A DNA stretch of 64,000 nt. Origin: Brevundimonas sp. (GTDB taxonomy: Bacteria > Pseudomonadota > Alphaproteobacteria > Caulobacterales > Caulobacteraceae). Below, in pieces: positions 61,173-64,000 of this stretch. Position 1 is the stretch's first letter. Every line of letters starts with the position of its first letter. A program made the translations under genes and the position numbers. Location of the stretch: NCBI GenBank assembly GCA_003248965.1, contig QFQU01000011.1, positions 138,777-202,776 of the forward strand, written 5' to 3'. The notes beneath the pieces were generated by a model, which searched no databases, was not told where the DNA came from, and saw only the letters and a list, made by a program, of their open reading frames with translations.

Positions 61173-61807
61173 TCTGGGTCTCCTGGCGTGTCGCCCATCA
61201 TCCACGACGCGACGAGCAAGGACCATGCCCCAAACAGCACGGTCGCCACCGTCGCCGGGTAGAGGCCGAACGAGCCCTGACCGACGATCATCCACCCCGC
61301 AGCGACGACCGCAACGACGAGGCCGAGGGTGCCCGCGATCTTTGTCACCACCGTCAGCCGCAGCATCCGCACGGCCCACAGCGTCATCGCAGCCACCGTC
61401 AGCACCATGCCCAGATTGGCCAGCGCCCGGTTCACCGCCCCAAGGATCTTCACTTGCATCCGCACCGCCTCCGGATCCGCCTGCCCCGCCAGGCCGCCGG
61501 CCGCGAAGCCGGTGATCAAGGCGGCGGCGATGAACGCCGTCATGCCCGCATCGAACGCCATCGTCCCCGCCCGCACCGAAGCGTGCTCTGTCCCCAGACG
61601 CCACGCCCAGGTTTGGAATGAAAAGCGCAGCATGAACAGGCACCCGATCATCGCTCCATGCACGAGAGCATTGCTCCAGTCATTGAGCAGCAGGCCGTCG
61701 TCCGGGCCCTTGAACGACGTCGGGTGGTGCAGCATCAGCACCAATGCGCCCAGCACCGCCGCGATGATCATTCCGCCCGATAGGCGACCCTCGGAAAGGT
61801 TGTTCAT
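61169..61807 (-). CDS. hypothetical membrane protein
   Basis: A 212-residue protein with about six hydrophobic helices (MIIAAVLGALVLMLHH, FIAAALITGFAAGGLA, LANLGMVLTVAAMTLWAV, GTLGLVVAVVAAGWMI). I do not recognise the family. The ATG 61807 was chosen over an upstream shadow start at 61918. It is translationally coupled to the VOC gene and divergent from a TetR regulator that probably controls both. Confidence 0.7.
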   Translation of the reverse strand: MNNLSEGRLSGGMIIAAVLGALVLMLHHPTSFKGPDDGLLLNDWSNALVHGAMIGCLFMLRFSFQTWAWRLGTEHASVRAGTMAFDAGMTAFIAAALITGFAAGGLAGQADPEAVRMQVKILGAVNRALANLGMVLTVAAMTLWAVRMLRLTVVTKIAGTLGLVVAVVAAGWMIVGQGSFGLYPATVATVLFGAWSLLVASWMMGDTPGDPE

Positions 61808-61971
61808 TAGAGTGTTCCCTCGTTTCGCCGGACAGGCTGGGGCGAAGGGCCGTCGATCGCGAGGGACGAAACCCCCGATCCGTCCGCTTCCGGACGAAGC
61901 CCAGCTTTTGTCCGCCAACAGCGCGCACGCGGCGGGTGAACAGCGGCGCTTCGATGCGCTATCTTTCCGCC

Positions 61972-62490
61972 ATGACCGAGGACCTAGCGCGCGATCTGGA
62001 CCGCAGGACCCAGCGCACCCGCATGGCCATCTTCAACGCTCTGATCGGCCTGATTTTCACCCGCCGCTACGACACCATCCGCACCGCCGACCTGATCGAG
62101 GCGGCCGGGGTAGGGCGCTCCACCTTCTATGAGCATTTCCGAAATAAGGACGACGTTCTGATCTCGGTCATCGATCCCATCTTCATCCCGCTTGCCGCTG
62201 CCGCGACTGGGCGAGGCAGCCACGCCGCCGTCAAGACGATGCTCGATCATGTCTGGGAACAACGCGCTCTCGCGCGCGTCATCTTTGAACCGCCATTGCT
62301 GTTCAAGCTGCAGCGAAAGCTCGCAGGCATGATCGAGGCCCGCCTACAGCCCGCTTCCGACCGCACACCCCCGCCCCTCGTAGCCACGGGTGCCACAGCG
62401 GGCCAGTTAGCCATCCTCAGGATGTGGCTGGTCGGCGAGGTGTCCTGTTCCGCCGACCTGCTTGCCACTCAGCTCGTTGCAGGGAGGTGA
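61972..62490 (+). CDS. TetR-family regulator
   Basis: A 172-residue TetR regulator with helix-turn-helix RTADLIEAAGVGRSTFYEHFRNKDDVL in residues about 35-62 and a short, divergent effector domain. It is divergent from the membrane protein/VOC pair. Met codons at 61954 and 61972 are both possible; 61972 was used. Confidence 0.85.
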   Translation: MTEDLARDLDRRTQRTRMAIFNALIGLIFTRRYDTIRTADLIEAAGVGRSTFYEHFRNKDDVLISVIDPIFIPLAAAATGRGSHAAVKTMLDHVWEQRALARVIFEPPLLFKLQRKLAGMIEARLQPASDRTPPPLVATGATAGQLAILRMWLVGEVSCSADLLATQLVAGR

Positions 62491-62740
62491 TGCATCCAAA
62501 GTCGAGGTTTCCCCAAGCGTGTAATGTCCGCGTCTCGCGCGGAGGAGCAACGTCTGCTTCCCACCCCTTGCCGACCTCCGGGGAGTCCGCTCATGGGGCT
62601 CGCCCACGAAAGTCTGGTTTCGGTGATGTTGCCTACGACGCAAACCGACCCAAGGCGGGCATTCAGAATGTCCGCTCTTGAGTGGGCGCTGTAACTCAGC
62701 GAACGTAACATCCTCCCCATCTCTCCGTGCAGAGCCCGCA

Positions 62741-63472
62741 ATGCAGATCGCCATCCTAACCCTTGACGGCTTTAACGAACTGGATTCCTTCATCGCGGCG
62801 GGCATCCTTAACCGGATGAAGTCGCACGGTTGGGCGGCCCACATCACCAGTCCTACGTCGGAGGTCACCTCGATGGCGGGGGTGACGATCCAGCGCCAGA
62901 AGCCGCTGGAGTTCCTAGCCGAGGCCGACGCCGTGCTGATCGGCAGCGGAATCAAGACCCGCGACTACGCCGCCGATCGCGCATTCCTGTCGCGTCTCCC
63001 ACTGGACCCTTCGCGCCAACTAATCGGCGCCCAGTGTTCCGGCACGCTTCTACTGGCTAAGCTCGGCCTGATCGGTGACCTGCCTGCCTGCACCGACCTA
63101 ACGACCAAGCCTTGGGTCATCGAGGCGGGCGTCAATGTCGTGGACGCGCCCTTCGCCGCGCACGGTAATATCGCAACAGCTGGCGGCTGCCTGGCCTCGC
63201 AATACCTTGCCGCCTGGATGATCGCGCGCTTGGCGACCCCGCGTGATGCGGAAGAGGCTATCCAATACGTGGCGCCCGTTGGCGAGAAGGTTGAATACGT
63301 CCAACGCGCGATGGCGGCGGTGACGCCATTTTTAAACGCTGGAGAAGTACGGGCAGCGCAATTTAGCATCGTCCGCTATCCACCCCTGGCCGACATCGAC
63401 CGAGACCGCTTCCGGCCTGGAGGCCAATGTCCGCTTGCTGCGGCGAAGCCCAGGGCAGAAATCGACCCATAA
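62741..63472 (+). CDS. DJ-1/PfpI-family protein
   Basis: A 243-residue member of the DJ-1/ThiJ/PfpI superfamily: AILTLDGFNELDSFIAAGIL, then the nucleophile elbow GAQCSGTLLLA with its reactive Cys, and ATAGGCLASQYLAAW. Likely roles are glyoxalase/deglycase or isonitrile hydratase. The last ~28 residues (from about YPPLADIDRD) read into an extragenic repeat containing CCAATGTCCGC, so the natural stop was probably lost. Confidence 0.85.
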   Translation: MQIAILTLDGFNELDSFIAAGILNRMKSHGWAAHITSPTSEVTSMAGVTIQRQKPLEFLAEADAVLIGSGIKTRDYAADRAFLSRLPLDPSRQLIGAQCSGTLLLAKLGLIGDLPACTDLTTKPWVIEAGVNVVDAPFAAHGNIATAGGCLASQYLAAWMIARLATPRDAEEAIQYVAPVGEKVEYVQRAMAAVTPFLNAGEVRAAQFSIVRYPPLADIDRDRFRPGGQCPLAAAKPRAEIDP

Positions 63473-63529
63473 CGGTCGTAGGCGGACGCGTCACCACATG
63501 CCGCCGCCATCGATGGATCAAGCGCAGCC

Positions 63530-63760
63530 TTAGTCTTGATCGGCTGGGATGATGTGGACGCAGTCATAGAGACCGTGCGCGCCCTTGCGGGGGAACGCGG
63601 CGAGCGAGCCAACATGGTCAATGACCCTTCGGGCCAGCGCGTTGAACTGCGCTTCTCGCCCCGGGATCGGCAGGATCAGAAAGCCATGATCCACAGGCTC
63701 GACGCTGTGGTCCTGCGACGGCTCAGATAGAGTTGTCAGAAATAGCGACATAAAGTGCAT
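63530..63760 (-). CDS. hypothetical protein, weakly supported
   Basis: A 76-residue frame starting MHFMSLFLTTLSEPSQ and ending AHGLYDCVHIIPADQD. Its internal part PGREAQFNALARRVIDHVGSL looks like protein rather than shadow. No family recognised. Confidence 0.35.
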   Translation of the reverse strand: MHFMSLFLTTLSEPSQDHSVEPVDHGFLILPIPGREAQFNALARRVIDHVGSLAAFPRKGAHGLYDCVHIIPADQD

Positions 63761-63860
63761 TATAGCTAAGCTTGGCGGCTTGGCTAACTTCGCGGGCTCG
63801 CTATCCACCCCTCTGAGACATAGGGGCAGTCCGCTTTCCGGCGGGCCGCCCCAAGCCTGC

Positions 63861-64000
63861 TCAGAGGTCGATCTGCTCTGAAATCTCCAGCGCGTCGTCC
63901 ACTTCGATGCCGAGATACCTAACGGTGCTCTCGAGCTTTCCGTGCCCGAGAAGGAGCTGGCAGGCGCGTAGGTTTCCGGTCTTCTTATAGATCAAGGCCA
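63861..64000 (-). CDS. tyrosine recombinase (integrase), C-terminal end
   Basis: The C-terminal 45 residues of a phage-type integrase, running off the right edge. The sequence LIYKKTGNLRACQLLLGHG carries the second catalytic His, and LESTVRYLGIEVDDALE carries the nucleophilic Tyr in VRYLG. Such enzymes insert and excise islands at att sites. The rest of the gene lies to the right. Confidence 0.88.
   Translation of the reverse strand, partial: ALIYKKTGNLRACQLLLGHGKLESTVRYLGIEVDDALEISEQIDL

Noticed and set aside
1..64000. CRISPR array or tRNA/rRNA genes
   Set aside because: No regularly spaced repeats and no tRNA- or rRNA-like sequences were noticed on reading.

Overview
The window is high-GC alphaproteobacterial DNA, most likely from a member of the Caulobacterales (Brevundimonas/Caulobacter type). 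This is inferred from an isopeptidase-type lasso peptide locus controlled by a FecI-like sigma factor and FecR, from several outer-membrane receptors and porins, and from codon use. No rRNA, tRNA or CRISPR array was seen. The left edge cuts into a conjugation gene cluster and the right edge into the C-terminus of a tyrosine recombinase, so much of the window is probably accessory DNA of an integrative element or genomic island.

Layout. (1) 1-2.6 kb: end of a conjugative transfer operon (VirB10/TrbI-like protein, TraF-type peptidase, lytic transglycosylase, small DNA-binding proteins), with overlapping stops and starts. (2) 2.6-14.8 kb: a defence island. It holds a HipA kinase fused to an AbiEi-like antitoxin domain, a small HEPN protein, a three-gene TerB/ATPase/helicase operon matching the Shango system, a divergent nucleotidyltransferase-HEPN protein, a ribbon-helix-helix/small membrane protein pair, and an AbiD/AbiF-family HEPN protein preceded by a compact structured RNA candidate. 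Two diverged copies of one short sequence lie in direct orientation at 4.65 and 15.13 kb and bracket most of the island. (3) 15.2-27.4 kb: a complete lasso peptide locus. It has sigma factor, FecR, TonB-dependent receptor and isopeptidase on the + strand, facing cyclase, leader-peptidase/RRE fusion and two tandem 39-residue precursor genes on the - strand, followed by an XRE regulator and two GntR regulators. The second precursor lies in a different frame from the long ORF beside it and is easily missed. (4) 27.8-34.5 kb: RND efflux operon with TetR regulator and a divergent SMR exporter. (5) 34.9-57.3 kb: a catabolic region. It has alcohol dehydrogenases, an old-yellow-enzyme-like reductase, family III CoA-transferase, two MFS carriers, two related MetA-type outer-membrane proteins, class I fumarase/mesaconase-like hydratase, SDR, two aldehyde dehydrogenases, CitE- and CitF-like proteins, a Tat-exported GMC dehydrogenase and two LysR regulators. 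Both outer-membrane protein genes share the same upstream operator/promoter sequence. (6) 57.3-64 kb: decayed ground with an IS-like inverted-repeat element, a truncated GH127-like gene joined to an IS5-family transposase fragment, then stress-type single genes (CPBP protease, AraC, VOC protein, membrane protein, TetR, DJ-1/PfpI) and the recombinase end.

The most interesting items are the two-precursor lasso locus with its duplicated promoter units, the structured RNA in front of the AbiF-type gene, the Shango-type operon with a duplicated module in its TerB protein, and the shared operator of the two outer-membrane proteins. All functional statements come from reading the sequence and recalling protein families; no database search was run.
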